In this document: positions 31,823-40,423 of the stretch, piece by piece
Numbering within the stretch: the first letter of the stretch is position 1
Layout of the letters: each line of letters opens with the position of its first letter
From: Candidatus Pyrohabitans sp. JdFR-17
GTDB taxonomy: Archaea > Hydrothermarchaeota > Hydrothermarchaeia > Hydrothermarchaeales > BMS3B
Reading direction: 5' to 3'
Assembly (NCBI GenBank): GCA_002011115.2
Contig: MTME02000093.1
Coordinates: 1-40,423 of the forward strand
DNA: 40,423 bases
Program-made: the position numbers and the translations under genes
Notes under the pieces: generated by a model
Database searches by the model: none
What the model was told of the DNA's origin: nothing
Seen by the model: the letters and a program-made list of their open reading frames with translations, nothing else

Positions 31823-32863
31823 CTACAGCCTCCTTTTCTCTATTCCTGAACTGGCTGGCAGGGTAAAACAGAACCTTGAGCCTCTGCCGGGCTCACTCTC
31901 CACCCATATTTTACCATTGTGGATGGTTACTATGCTCTTTGCAAGGAAGAGACCAAGTCCTGTTCCTCCATATTTTCTGCTGGGGCCCCGGTCTATCTGA
32001 TAAAACAGGTCAAAAATTCTTTCTTGCTCCTCAGGGGGGATGCCTATTCCCGTATCCTCCACGCACACCTCTACCATACCTCTCCCCAGAGAGTGTTCCG
32101 GGGCTCGCCACCTTGCATAAATCTTTATTTTTCCTCCATCAGGGGAGAATTTTATGGCGTTGTTCAGTAGTAATAGCATGAGGTGAACCAGCGCGTCTCT
32201 ATCTCCTTCCACTTCAGGCAGGTTATCTTCGATGCTCATCTCAATATTTATGCGCCTGCTTTCTACAATCCTCTTAATCAGCCTGAAAGCATCCTCAGCC
32301 ACCTCACGGATTTTTAACACCTGTGCCTTCTTGGGCTCTCTTATCTGCCCTATCCTAACCAGGTCCCTGAGAAGTTTTTCAAGTCTTACGATTGCGTTCA
32401 TTGCAGTGGAGAGAATCTCCTCCTCTTCTTGTGTAGGGTCAATGATTTCCAGAGAAGCCTTTGCAATTGTTATTGGTGTTAAAAGCTCATGACTTATATT
32501 AGCCAGTATGTTGTGTTTTATTTCTTCAAGCTCGTCAAGGGTCACATCCCGCCTCTTCAGTATTAAAAGCCACTGTTTTTTATCGTAAAGCTTTGTGGGC
32601 ATTAATATGAGATTTAGAGTTTCTTTGTCAGACGAAATTTCTATAACTGCTTCTTTTCCATTGATTATTGCATCTTTTAGTAATCGTTCCTCCTCTTCAC
32701 CATAATCCAGATTAAAATATGTAAAAAAATCAGAGACACTCCCTCCCAGCATTTCCTCACTATCGCCTAAGACACCTGTAATGTTGAGACTGCTGTCAAC
32801 TAAAACGGCACCGTATATACCTTCTTCTGAATGAACCTTTCTTTCACTTTTGAGCCAGGGCAT
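31823..32863 (-). CDS. Soluble sensor histidine kinase with PAS-like domain
   Basis: A 346-residue kinase with no membrane helix. Residues 10-110 look like a PAS domain (IYGAVLVDSSLNITGVLGDSEEMLGG). HisKA follows with the phospho-acceptor His in NILANISHELLTPITIAKA, then HATPase_c with LLLNNAIKFSPDGG, DTGIGIPPEEQ and GGTGLGLFLAKSIV. The ligand and partner regulator are unknown. The frame opens at a TTG (32893), but the ATG at 32863 is preferred. Nine bases separate it from cobD downstream. Confidence 0.87.
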   Translation of the reverse strand: MPWLKSERKVHSEEGIYGAVLVDSSLNITGVLGDSEEMLGGSVSDFFTYFNLDYGEEEERLLKDAIINGKEAVIEISSDKETLNLILMPTKLYDKKQWLLILKRRDVTLDELEEIKHNILANISHELLTPITIAKASLEIIDPTQEEEEILSTAMNAIVRLEKLLRDLVRIGQIREPKKAQVLKIREVAEDAFRLIKRIVESRRINIEMSIEDNLPEVEGDRDALVHLMLLLLNNAIKFSPDGGKIKIYARWRAPEHSLGRGMVEVCVEDTGIGIPPEEQERIFDLFYQIDRGPSRKYGGTGLGLFLAKSIVTIHNGKIWVESEPGRGSRFCFTLPASSGIEKRRL

Positions 32864-32879
32864 ATCACATCGCTTTTTT

Positions 32880-33467
32880 TTATCCAAATACAATTATCCT
32901 GTAAAGGCTTCTCAGCATGGGCATGCGCTTTATATCTATCTTGCTTAGGTCAACCGTGCCAAGGTAGCCGACAGTGTCATAGGCAAGATCGAAACACATG
33001 AAGGCCACGAAGTATGCGAATGGTAGTAGGGAAGCTACACACAGTGCAAGCAGCGCCAACTTCAGGGCAAACCTGTGGGTAAAGAAGAACACCATAAACC
33101 TATGCGCACGATGTGAGTCTACGTAGTCATTACCTTTCTCGTCTATTATGCCGAAGATGGTGAGTATCGCCAGGGGCAGAAGTAGAAGGTTTTCTCGTGC
33201 AAGAAACAGAATAGTTAGAACAATCGCACCAGTACTTGCAGTGAAGATCCAGTTATCAATTTTGCCTGAGAACAGCACGCCAAGCAGCACCGCTGTGAGG
33301 ATTGTTGCAGAGTAGGGGTCGGTTACAGATAGGGCTATCCACAGTACCACTAGAATCGGAGCTAGAATAGAGGCAACACGTCTGCTGTGCATACCTTCGT
33401 CGAAGGCGTCATCTATATATTTCAGGCCACCTCCAATCAGGGTATAAATTGCCAACAATGGAAACAT
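32880..33467 (-). CDS. Polytopic membrane protein of unknown function with UbiA-like Asp motifs
   Basis: A 195-residue protein with about six helices. Two acidic segments stand out: LKYIDDAFDEGMHSR after the first helix, and IIDEKGNDYVDSHRAHRF in the middle. They recall the Asp-rich metal and prenyl-diphosphate motifs of UbiA enzymes, but the protein is much shorter than UbiA (about 280 residues) and the family link is weak. GGAGGGAT precedes the ATG. No function is assigned. Confidence 0.55.
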   Translation of the reverse strand: MFPLLAIYTLIGGGLKYIDDAFDEGMHSRRVASILAPILVVLWIALSVTDPYSATILTAVLLGVLFSGKIDNWIFTASTGAIVLTILFLARENLLLLPLAILTIFGIIDEKGNDYVDSHRAHRFMVFFFTHRFALKLALLALCVASLLPFAYFVAFMCFDLAYDTVGYLGTVDLSKIDIKRMPMLRSLYRIIVFG

Positions 33468-33625
33468 TTCTATCCCTCCATCTCTATAAATTACCCGTCA
33501 GCAATATATAATAATTACTAAAATTTCATAATTTTCTTGGCTGTTTTTTCTAAAATAAATCGAAATAATTTTAAATATTTCCCGCTATCAGAAATCCATT
33601 TAAAAACGATTAATGTCTGAATTCA

Positions 33626-36600
33626 TCAATATTTTATGATGACCGATCTATCCTTTGGCAGCCCTCCGTACAACTTCTCTATTGTTATTTTTACTTCTCT
33701 CCCAGAGCTACTTAATATCAGAGAATTGTCAAAGAACTTCTTTATACCTTCTATTTCCCTTCTGGATATAATTTCTGGGTTAAGCACGATTAAAGAGGTG
33801 CAGTTCCATCGCCTGTATCCCTCGAGATACTTTATTAATATCTCTTCCATCTCTTCCCATTTGTAGTAGGAGATTAGGTCGGAGAATATGTCAATCACTA
33901 CGCGTTTGTGTTTCTCCTTCGGGAGAGACTTTATGCTTTTTACTATTGCATGCTGAATAAGGGTAAGACTTAGAGGTACTATGATCCTGCCATCCTCTTC
34001 CAGAAGATTTGTTAATGCGCGTTTTGTATTTAGTGTGTAATTCAAGTCCAGAAATATGAGATTTTTAAGACTTCTCCGTGGCAATTCTTTAATAATCAAA
34101 TCCCTGATTTCATCATAAGATACATTCGTAGTAAAATATATTACCTTATCTCTATTTTTTAATCCTCTTAGTATGAAAGATTTAATAAATAATGATTTTG
34201 CTCTTGTTTCCTCACTTATAATAAGGGTGGATGAATTTCTTGTCAGTCCTCCACCTATCAATTCATCAAAGGCTTCTATGCCTGTCGGTATGATGTTCAG
34301 CGCTTCTTCACCATTTATGCCATAGGATGATAGTTTTTCATTTATGGTTTTGGTTATCGCAGTTCTGAAAAGTGAATATTCAAAGGGAAAGCTTTCTTCT
34401 AGAGAATCCAGGTAGAGCTTTAGATTACGACTGAATTCTTTTTCATCCATAGGCGGTGGGTCGTCGCCATCGCTCAAACTTCTGAAAAATTCACTGATTT
34501 TTGCCAGCTTTAATATTATATTTCTGTTTTCTTTTTCAGGAACGAAGGCAGATATTTTTTCAGAAACCGCTTTTAGGGTATCGTTCAACACTAGAGGATA
34601 ATATTTTTTTATTTCAAAATGTTTTTTGAGATCTCCAGGTAAGTTTAAGACATCAACGCCAAGTATTTTCTCAATATCTGCTTTGATTTCCTCCAAGCTC
34701 TGACGCTTTAGAGAGAATTTTTTGATGTCTTCGCTGGAATACATCTCCAGGAGGATAGCCGTAGCCAGCGCATTCTTAGCTTTTTCGCTTATTTCAGGGA
34801 ACCAGAAGGTTCGCGTGGTAGCATCAAATTCTACTGCCTCGGCTTCTGGATATTCCTCAGCAAACCTTTTTTTCACCCTGTCGAGGATTTCTTTCAGCTC
34901 GTCTACACGAATCCAGAAGCTGGCGTAATGATTTAGAAGGTCAACAACGCTGTGCGTTTCTTCGGAAAGGTGCTTAACTTTCAGGGTGTTTATGGCGTAT
35001 ATCTCTATCACAAGCACCACAAAGTAGGCAAGGAAAAATGCACCGTGTAGGGGGAACATGTTCACCTGAGCGAATGATTTATAGAATAAGTAAACAATCA
35101 CGAAGGCTACGAAGCCGCTCAGATAGCTCAGATTGGTCCATATATTCTTCTCCATCAGTTCCTCAAAGCCTTTATGGGTTGTGCTGAGGTATCCTATGTA
35201 CGAGATGAGAAAGACCACTATGAAGGCGATGATCAGAGGGTAATTTTCAATGTTGAGTACGCCAATTGCTGGCAAGGATTTGCCATAGGTGAACCCTATT
35301 CCGAAGAATATTATGAAGAATACAGAGATGTAGGATACGAGATATCTTGAGAAGTTGAGAGTATCATATTTTACCTTAATTCCTAGATTTTTTACTATTG
35401 AACGTAGATCCAGTATGTAAAATATGTAGAAAGCAAAGAGAAGGGTGATATATACTATTGCCAGTAGTTGCGATTTCTCTCCAAGGCTGTCCCAGGAGAA
35501 CATCGTCAATGCAAGAACGTAGAAGCTTGCTCCCGTGTGCACAAAGAGCCCTATCTTGAGGTAGTTCCAATACTTCAGTCCTGTTCTCTCTCCAACGACG
35601 CGGGTATAGAGGGAGACAACTCCGATTAAAAGTGTAAGAATCAGGACAATCGCATACCAAAAAGGCTGTACGCTAGCGTAAATTTTAAAAAATGGTGTGT
35701 TTTTGATTGTAAAGCATAGCGAAATAGCAAAGAAAGCAAGAGTAACTGAAGCTGTGACCTTAAGTATATCAAATGGCATTAATGCACGCCATTTTGGCTG
35801 GAGGAGAGATGGATATTCTATTATAAATTTTAGATAATAATTCATGGTAAAAATAAATGTTGCAGCATACCAAAAAAGGTTATAGTATAATATTAGAAAA
35901 TATTGTGGGCCAAGATAATAATAAATTGAGAATATTATAAGAGTGACTGATATTAAGTAAAATACCATTCCTATACCGCCTATAAAGAATGGTTTATGAA
36001 CAAAACCTAGATTCTTATAAGATTCAGATATTAAAATTAAAGAATATATCGAATAAAATATTAAGATGAAAGAAAATATTATAAACATTATAAGAGGAGA
36101 AATGTTGTCTGATTTTGGAAATGAAACATCTTTAAATATTATAAATAGATCAAATAATATCACTATTACTAAAAAATAACCAAATACATATCTAAATTTA
36201 AAAAAACTTACCTGATGCATAATTTTACTTGTAATAGGTCTTATTAGATAATATACTCCCAAATTTGCACATAAATGGTTGGCAATATCAAGGAAAACCG
36301 CTATATATAGCAACATCAGTGATTTATTTTCATAATTTACTATCTTATAAAGAAGAAGTGCGGTTGAAAATGTTAGCATTAGACCAATCAGATTTGCAAA
36401 TAATAAATTATTCCAGATTTTAGATTTTGTTAAATCCTTGATTTCATATACCAGAATAAATAGAATTATGTGATATAAACTCAAACCTAAGATAAATATA
36501 ATTATTAATGGGGTTATATGTGAAATATTATAAATAATATCAAGAATTAGAAATGGAAGGATTAATATATAAATTATATACTCTTTGAAATTAATATTGG

Positions 36601-36631
36601 TGTTGGATGGTTCAAAATTATGTAGTACCAT
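33626..36631 (-). CDS. Giant membrane protein with C-terminal KaiC-like pseudo-ATPase domain
   Basis: A 1001-residue protein. Residues 1-560 hold about 16 hydrophobic helices in what looks like two groups of eight. A soluble, charged middle part (about 565-775) starts with ASFWIRVDELKEILDRVKKRF and has a stretch SDGDDPPPMDEKE. The last 223 residues open with PTGIEAFDELIGGGLTRNSSTLIIS, exactly the lead-in to the P-loop of KaiC/GvpD/RadA-type ATPases. Where GxxGxGKT is expected the sequence is SEETRAKSLFIK, so Walker A is lost. A Walker B-like strand remains (HKRVVIDIFSDLI). It is probably a membrane signal receiver or regulator rather than an ATPase. The start overlaps the upstream flavin reductase by 14 bases, so the three genes form one operon. 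Function unknown. Confidence 0.75.
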   Translation of the reverse strand: MVLHNFEPSNTNINFKEYIIYILILPFLILDIIYNISHITPLIIIFILGLSLYHIILFILVYEIKDLTKSKIWNNLLFANLIGLMLTFSTALLLYKIVNYENKSLMLLYIAVFLDIANHLCANLGVYYLIRPITSKIMHQVSFFKFRYVFGYFLVIVILFDLFIIFKDVSFPKSDNISPLIMFIIFSFILIFYSIYSLILISESYKNLGFVHKPFFIGGIGMVFYLISVTLIIFSIYYYLGPQYFLILYYNLFWYAATFIFTMNYYLKFIIEYPSLLQPKWRALMPFDILKVTASVTLAFFAISLCFTIKNTPFFKIYASVQPFWYAIVLILTLLIGVVSLYTRVVGERTGLKYWNYLKIGLFVHTGASFYVLALTMFSWDSLGEKSQLLAIVYITLLFAFYIFYILDLRSIVKNLGIKVKYDTLNFSRYLVSYISVFFIIFFGIGFTYGKSLPAIGVLNIENYPLIIAFIVVFLISYIGYLSTTHKGFEELMEKNIWTNLSYLSGFVAFVIVYLFYKSFAQVNMFPLHGAFFLAYFVVLVIEIYAINTLKVKHLSEETHSVVDLLNHYASFWIRVDELKEILDRVKKRFAEEYPEAEAVEFDATTRTFWFPEISEKAKNALATAILLEMYSSEDIKKFSLKRQSLEEIKADIEKILGVDVLNLPGDLKKHFEIKKYYPLVLNDTLKAVSEKISAFVPEKENRNIILKLAKISEFFRSLSDGDDPPPMDEKEFSRNLKLYLDSLEESFPFEYSLFRTAITKTINEKLSSYGINGEEALNIIPTGIEAFDELIGGGLTRNSSTLIISEETRAKSLFIKSFILRGLKNRDKVIYFTTNVSYDEIRDLIIKELPRRSLKNLIFLDLNYTLNTKRALTNLLEEDGRIIVPLSLTLIQHAIVKSIKSLPKEKHKRVVIDIFSDLISYYKWEEMEEILIKYLEGYRRWNCTSLIVLNPEIISRREIEGIKKFFDNSLILSSSGREVKITIEKLYGGLPKDRSVIIKY

Positions 36632-37781
36632 TTTTTATCAGTCCTATTAATTCTTCAATCTCTTTATTAATTAACATTTCTAGTTCTTCAAAACAAAAAA
36701 TTTGAGCAAAGATACCTAATCGAATTATATCAAATTTCATATCGTTATATTTGCCCAATTTACTTAATACTTCAGTTGATTTTTTAGAATATTCAAATAA
36801 GTCTCCTAATTTATTTTTCACATAGGTTTCGTATATTGACAGCGGTGTACATTTACTGAGATGCTCAAAAATTGCCTTTCCTGCAATATCGCCACAAATT
36901 ATTGACGGAAGAATGCCCTCACCGAATGGTTTAATATTCTGGTTAGCAGCATCTCCTACGAGCAATATATTTTTATAAACCCACCTGTCACAAAAATCTA
37001 GAAATGGTATATGTCCACTTTTTTCTTCTATTTTTTGAGCATTATTTATCTGTGTCCTAATTTTTTTTGAATTTACAAATTTTTCAAAATATTGATATAT
37101 CTTGTTTTTATTTAAAATTGTTGCTACCCCTATATTTGCAGAATTATCAGAAATCGGGAATACATATCCATAAGCACCAGGAGCAAAATTACCTAAATAG
37201 ATTTGATCATAGTCTGGGTTTTCCAAATTTACATTATCGAATTGCCACCCTACCACTACCCCACATTTGCGATTTAACCTTTTAAAACCCAGTTCTCTAA
37301 CTACCTTAGATTTGGCACCATCAGCACCCACTACAACTTTAGCCTTAACGTAAACCTTTTCTCCATCTTTTTTTATAGTTGCAACAACACAATCATTTTT
37401 AATTTCCAATTTAACCAGCTCTGCATTTATAATAAGTTCAGCTCCTTTTTTCTCTGCACGTTCAGCTAACCATTTGTCGAGAATCCTGCGAGAAATTGAA
37501 TATCCATCCCATTGCGGACCTTCTTTGATAATTGAAATATCTCCTGCTACAAATTCTATACCTTTTATATACCGGCGAAAAATTCTTTTAGGTAGCCTAA
37601 ATGGAAGATATGGAATCAAATACCTGCCTATAGCCTCAGCACATTGGACGGGATCGCCTATCCTATCTTTTTTGTCTATAAATATTGTATTTAAGCCTTC
37701 CTCAGAACACTTTGCAGCTGTTGAACTTCCAGCAGGTCCGGCACCTACAACGAGAACATCGCATGAAAGCAAATTTACCAC
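36618..37781 (-). CDS. Geranylgeranyl reductase-family flavoprotein (second of a pair)
   Basis: A 387-residue FAD enzyme. Dinucleotide-binding motif is CDVLVVGAGPAGSSTAAKC. The family Cys region reads GDPVQCAEAIGRYL, and the FAD phosphate motif VGDAANQNIKPFGEGILPS lies near 270-295. Relatives saturate double bonds in archaeal lipid chains or polyprenoids. The start is GTG at 37781 or TTG at 37772; it overlaps the first reductase. The DNA is much richer in A and T than the cobalamin region. Confidence 0.82.
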   Translation of the reverse strand: MVNLLSCDVLVVGAGPAGSSTAAKCSEEGLNTIFIDKKDRIGDPVQCAEAIGRYLIPYLPFRLPKRIFRRYIKGIEFVAGDISIIKEGPQWDGYSISRRILDKWLAERAEKKGAELIINAELVKLEIKNDCVVATIKKDGEKVYVKAKVVVGADGAKSKVVRELGFKRLNRKCGVVVGWQFDNVNLENPDYDQIYLGNFAPGAYGYVFPISDNSANIGVATILNKNKIYQYFEKFVNSKKIRTQINNAQKIEEKSGHIPFLDFCDRWVYKNILLVGDAANQNIKPFGEGILPSIICGDIAGKAIFEHLSKCTPLSIYETYVKNKLGDLFEYSKKSTEVLSKLGKYNDMKFDIIRLGIFAQIFCFEELEMLINKEIEELIGLIKNGTT

Positions 37782-38827
37782 CCAACTTTATTAGATAGTG
37801 CATAGGCTTTGTAAAATTTTCTATATTTTAGAAACTTATTAGGATGAAGTATTATACCAAGTGTGTCTTGAGATAATTCAATATGTTCTTTTAATTTCTC
37901 ATTATTCATTTTTTTTATTTCGTTGTATATTTCTAAAAAAATTGGCGATCCAAAGTCGGAGTGTTTCCATTTAATATCATATTCGTTGGGATTATTATTA
38001 GAAACCGCCTCAGCAGCCATTTTGCCGGCAACCATCCCAGGACGTATTCCACCTTTTGTTAGGGGATTGTTTTGACAGGCCGCATCTCCCACTAATAAAA
38101 TATTTCCCACAACATAATTTTCAATTCCTCCAAAACCTACTCTTCTTGCCTGTTTGACAATGATATTATCTACTTTTTCGATGCTTTTAACTCGAGGAAA
38201 ACCTATCTTAGTATTTTTCCCATGTGGAAAAATCCATTTATAGTCACCTTCCCATTTTTCGTCATATTCAAATATTATTCTTCCATGGGGTGAAGGTTCG
38301 TCGACTATATATTGGACTAAGGTTTTTGTCCTACCATGTAGTCCTATTTTTTTCCTTATCTTTGAATTTGCACCATCTGCAGCTATTAGATATTTGGATT
38401 TAATGTATTCCCCAGAGGATAATTTAACTTTTATATTTTTATTTTTTTGCTCAAAATCAATTAATGCATCATTGAGAAGTTTACCACCTCTGTCTCTAAA
38501 TTCTCCTATGATGTCCCAAAGTAACTGAGGTCTGTCTATTATGTAACCATCAATTTTTGTTTCGATTACTATATCTCCTGGCCATCTCTCTTCTAAAACT
38601 TTAATTTTTTCTATTATATGCTCTTGCCTAACTCTGAAAGGTGATATGTCACGTACGAACTCCCCACTTACCCCCTCACCGCAGATTTCATGGTAACTAA
38701 AAAATTTATTTTTATTCAACCGTTCCAATAGAATCACTTCTTTGTTATCAGAGAATTGGGTGCAGAAGTACGCGGCACTCGCACCCGCTGGCCCAGCACC
38801 CACTACAAGCACATCGCATTCCAACAT
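37775..38827 (-). CDS. Geranylgeranyl reductase-family flavoprotein (first of a pair)
   Basis: A 350-residue FAD enzyme with N-terminal CDVLVVGAGPAGASAAYFC, the substrate-site Cys motif YHEICGEGVSGEF, and VGDAACQNNPLTKGGIRPG for FAD binding. It is clearly a paralogue of the next gene but not a recent duplicate. It heads the operon with a TATA-like TTTTATTAG about 30 bases upstream, consistent with a near-leaderless message. Two tandem reductases could act on different bonds of the same isoprenoid. Substrate unknown. Confidence 0.82.
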   Translation of the reverse strand: MLECDVLVVGAGPAGASAAYFCTQFSDNKEVILLERLNKNKFFSYHEICGEGVSGEFVRDISPFRVRQEHIIEKIKVLEERWPGDIVIETKIDGYIIDRPQLLWDIIGEFRDRGGKLLNDALIDFEQKNKNIKVKLSSGEYIKSKYLIAADGANSKIRKKIGLHGRTKTLVQYIVDEPSPHGRIIFEYDEKWEGDYKWIFPHGKNTKIGFPRVKSIEKVDNIIVKQARRVGFGGIENYVVGNILLVGDAACQNNPLTKGGIRPGMVAGKMAAEAVSNNNPNEYDIKWKHSDFGSPIFLEIYNEIKKMNNEKLKEHIELSQDTLGIILHPNKFLKYRKFYKAYALSNKVGW

Positions 38828-38879
38828 GTTGAGAATAATATGTGTGCTTGACTAATAAAACTTACTCGATTTTCTTTGT

Positions 38880-39044
38880 CATGTTAATTCCTGGCACTGT
38901 AACGGTGGTCAGGTGGACCTTGAGAAATGCGAAAACTGTCCCATACCAATAAGCTACTGTGACGGACTCACCCGTTACAAGTGTGGCGTCCAGCGAAATG
39001 ATGTGGAAAACTACTGCATTTACGACAAATACATGCAGAAGTAG
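38880..39044 (+). pseudogene. Cys-rich gene fragment without start codon
   Basis: A frame ending in TAG at 39044 contains seven cysteines in 49 codons, with CENC and spaced single Cys in segments such as KCENCPIPISYCDG and RYKCGVQRNDVENYC. It is open back to about 38850, where a TAA closes it, and contains no ATG, GTG or TTG with an SD in that span. It looks like the C-terminal part of a small metal-binding protein that lost its beginning. I do not recognise the family. The rest of the gap (39045-39263) shows nothing convincing. Confidence 0.4.
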
Positions 39045-39242
39045 CTGGAGGGGCCTCGTTCTTAACCTTCTTTTCCCAGCATTGGCGTAACTAACCTATA
39101 GGCTTTATCACCATGAATCTATCTGTATTCCCGCCGGAGCTAATTAACTTACTGAGGCGCAGCCTTATGAATCAACATTATATGCCGTGCGCTTCGCTCG
39201 CCACGCTCCTTGTCTATGATTAATACTCTGCCTTCACAAAGA

Positions 39243-39250
39243 TTTAAATA
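39243..39250 (+). promoter_or_regulatory. TATA box of the TrmB-family gene
   Basis: TTTAAATA lies about 25 bases before the centre of the inverted repeat, so the transcript would start at about 39272, inside the repeat. Confidence 0.55.
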
Positions 39251-39263
39251 GTATGACCCCTAT

Positions 39264-39292
39264 ATTTGTTGTTAAGTGACTTAACAACAAAT
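39264..39292. promoter_or_regulatory. 29-bp perfect inverted repeat, probable autoregulatory operator
   Basis: ATTTGTTGTTAAG and CTTAACAACAAAT form perfect 13-bp arms around TGA. The site covers the predicted transcription start and the first ATG of the TrmB-family gene. A repressor bound here would block RNA polymerase, so autoregulation is likely. As RNA it would also form a strong hairpin over the start codon. Confidence 0.7.
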
Positions 39293-40124
39293 GGGCTTTG
39301 CAATGGAAACTAAAGTGGTCTCATTGTTAATGGGGTTGGGACTAACAGAAGCCGAGGCTAAGGTTTACATCAGGCTTTTAAGTGAAGGTTCAGTAACCGC
39401 CGGGGAACTAGCCAAATTGACCCGGTATTCCCGTACGAAGGTATATGAAATCCTCGAAAAACTCCAGAGGGAAGGACTTGTAGAAAGCTATCCCACCAGA
39501 CCCACTCAGTTCAAGGCTTTAGATCCCAGCGTCTCAATCCCTCTGTTCGTCCAGCACAAACGCCAGGAGCTTGAAACCGCCGAAGATCTCCTGTGTAGAA
39601 GCCTCTCTAAGATTTGGAACAAGATTCCCTCTCAGGATGCCCAGGTCTTTATCAACGAAGGCCTAAATAAAACCTCAGCCAAGTTTCTGGAGCTTTTAAA
39701 CCGAGCAGAAGAAAATATATATACCTTCATGGCATGGATATCAATAGGAGAATATGATTCTCTCTTAGATGCCTTTAAAAATGCCAGTGAGAGGGGAGTG
39801 GAGGTTTATATTGCGGTTTACGATAATCCAGATTTTAAGGATGGGGTATCTCCTGAGATGTTGGCTGAATTTTCAACTTATTCCCGTGAGTTTTATCTTA
39901 TACCAAGAGACTTCCATCCATTCCCACTGCCGCCGGTAAAGCTTCTGGTGGTGGACGAGGGGGATGTCAACATAGTTTTTGGAGACTACCTCGAAACTGG
40001 CTCACTGAAAGATGCGATTTCTGTCCACTACCACAATATATCAGGAATGAGTGTGATTGCCAAGAAGATTGCACCCATGAGTTTCGAGACATTTTTTGCC
40101 AGGTTCAGGAGGGGCAAAGGGTGA
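39291..40124 (+). CDS. TrmB-family transcriptional regulator
   Basis: A 277-residue regulator. Residues 10-78 form the TrmB winged helix (LMGLGLTEAEAKVYIRLL, then GELAKLTRYSRTKVYEILEKLQREGLV), followed by a short coiled linker and a C-terminal phospholipase-D-like ligand domain (about 110-270). TrmB proteins sense sugars or other small molecules and control transport genes. The next gene, overlapping by four bases, is an ABC ATPase. The start is ATG at 39291 or 39303; the first lies inside the inverted repeat. Confidence 0.85.
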   Translation: MGFAMETKVVSLLMGLGLTEAEAKVYIRLLSEGSVTAGELAKLTRYSRTKVYEILEKLQREGLVESYPTRPTQFKALDPSVSIPLFVQHKRQELETAEDLLCRSLSKIWNKIPSQDAQVFINEGLNKTSAKFLELLNRAEENIYTFMAWISIGEYDSLLDAFKNASERGVEVYIAVYDNPDFKDGVSPEMLAEFSTYSREFYLIPRDFHPFPLPPVKLLVVDEGDVNIVFGDYLETGSLKDAISVHYHNISGMSVIAKKIAPMSFETFFARFRRGKG

Positions 40125-40372
40125 AAATTATCGAAACTCATGAGCTAACAAAGGAGTTCAACGGCTTAGTTGCGGTGGATAAAGTTACCTTCAGCGTAGA
40201 GCGGGGTGAGATATTTGGCTTTCTCGGTCCCAACGGCGCCGGTAAGACCACCACAATAAAAATGCTGACGACACTTCTCCTCCCCACCAGTGGCACAGCG
40301 TACATCTCAGGTTTTGACGTTGTTCGCGAAGCTGCGCAGGTGAGGCGCAGAATAGGTTTAGTCTGCCTGTGA
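40121..40372 (+). pseudogene. Truncated ABC transporter ATPase (DrrA-like)
   Basis: An 83-residue frame with the start of an ABC ATPase: THELTKEFNGLVAVDKVTFSVERGEIFGFLGPNGAGKTTTIKML, including Walker A. It proceeds normally to QVRRRIGLV, where family members continue FQ and the Q-loop, but here it ends LVCL and a stop. No other frame of the remaining 50 bases continues the family. The signature motif and Walker B are missing. It is either broken by an insertion or deletion at about 40365, or the window edge hides a rearrangement. Confidence 0.7.
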
Positions 40373-40423
40373 AGATATTCTCGCGGGGTGTCCTCACTAA
40401 TATAAAAAGCATTGGAGTCACCC

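Noticed and set aside
1-40423. CRISPR arrays, prophage or plasmid replication genes
   Set aside because: No regularly spaced repeats, phage structural genes, Cas genes or replication initiator were seen on either strand.

Overview
The window is chromosomal DNA from a euryarchaeon, most likely a methanogen-related or methane/alkane-cycling lineage of the Methanosarcinales/Halobacteriota type. Supporting signs are Shine-Dalgarno sites of the GGAGGTGA/GGTGAT type, archaeal TATA boxes, a tRNA without encoded CCA, the archaeal guanylyltransferase CobY, geranylgeranyl-reductase family proteins, a TrmB regulator, and the cysteate route to coenzyme M (cysteate synthase plus a fused sulfopyruvate decarboxylase). 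The exact genus cannot be named from the sequence alone.

Layout. 168-3080: a large glycosylated surface protein. 3077-3436: scar with the tail of an integrase-type transposase and the tail of another gene. 3462-7150: an FMN-binding protein and, convergent to it, the coenzyme M operon (cysteate synthase, ComDE, orphan solute-binding-like protein). 7363-9501: a histidine kinase with a c-type haem sensor domain. 9515-14056: an oxygen module with heme O synthase, ba3-type oxidase subunits I, II and a tiny IIa, a rubrerythrin, and a divergent ArsR/V4R regulator. 14202-16605: a Ca/Na exchanger, a stretch of strong hairpins, a 22-residue Cys/His peptide with its own promoter and terminator, a methyltransferase and an anchored thioredoxin. 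16990-17365: the left end of an IS110-type element with a structured RNA region resembling a bridge RNA and only the first part of the recombinase. 17379-22259: a RuvC-fold protein, an Lhr-type helicase, a MoaD/ThiS-like protein and an AmmeMemoRadiSam radical SAM enzyme. 22261-31814: tRNA-Arg and a cobalamin-completion cluster (cobY, cobS, cobZ, QueG-like, cbiB, cbiP, cobD) interrupted by a haem-sensing two-component operon. 31823-33467: another kinase and a membrane protein. 33626-38827: an AT-rich three-gene operon of two flavin reductases and a 1001-residue, roughly 16-helix membrane protein ending in a KaiC-like domain with a degenerate Walker A. 39264-40372: a TrmB regulator under a 29-bp perfect inverted repeat, followed by a truncated ABC ATPase.

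How it fits together. An organism that makes coenzyme M, and so is probably strictly anaerobic in lifestyle, carries a compact high-affinity oxidase, peroxide defence and several c-haem redox sensors. This suggests oxygen scavenging or microaerobic respiration controlled by redox sensing. The cobalamin genes fit the heavy B12 need of methyl-transfer metabolism.

Most worth following: the IS110 bridge-RNA-like remnant, the pseudo-KaiC/flavin-reductase operon, the CxCHxxC micropeptide, the oxidase module and the TrmB operator.
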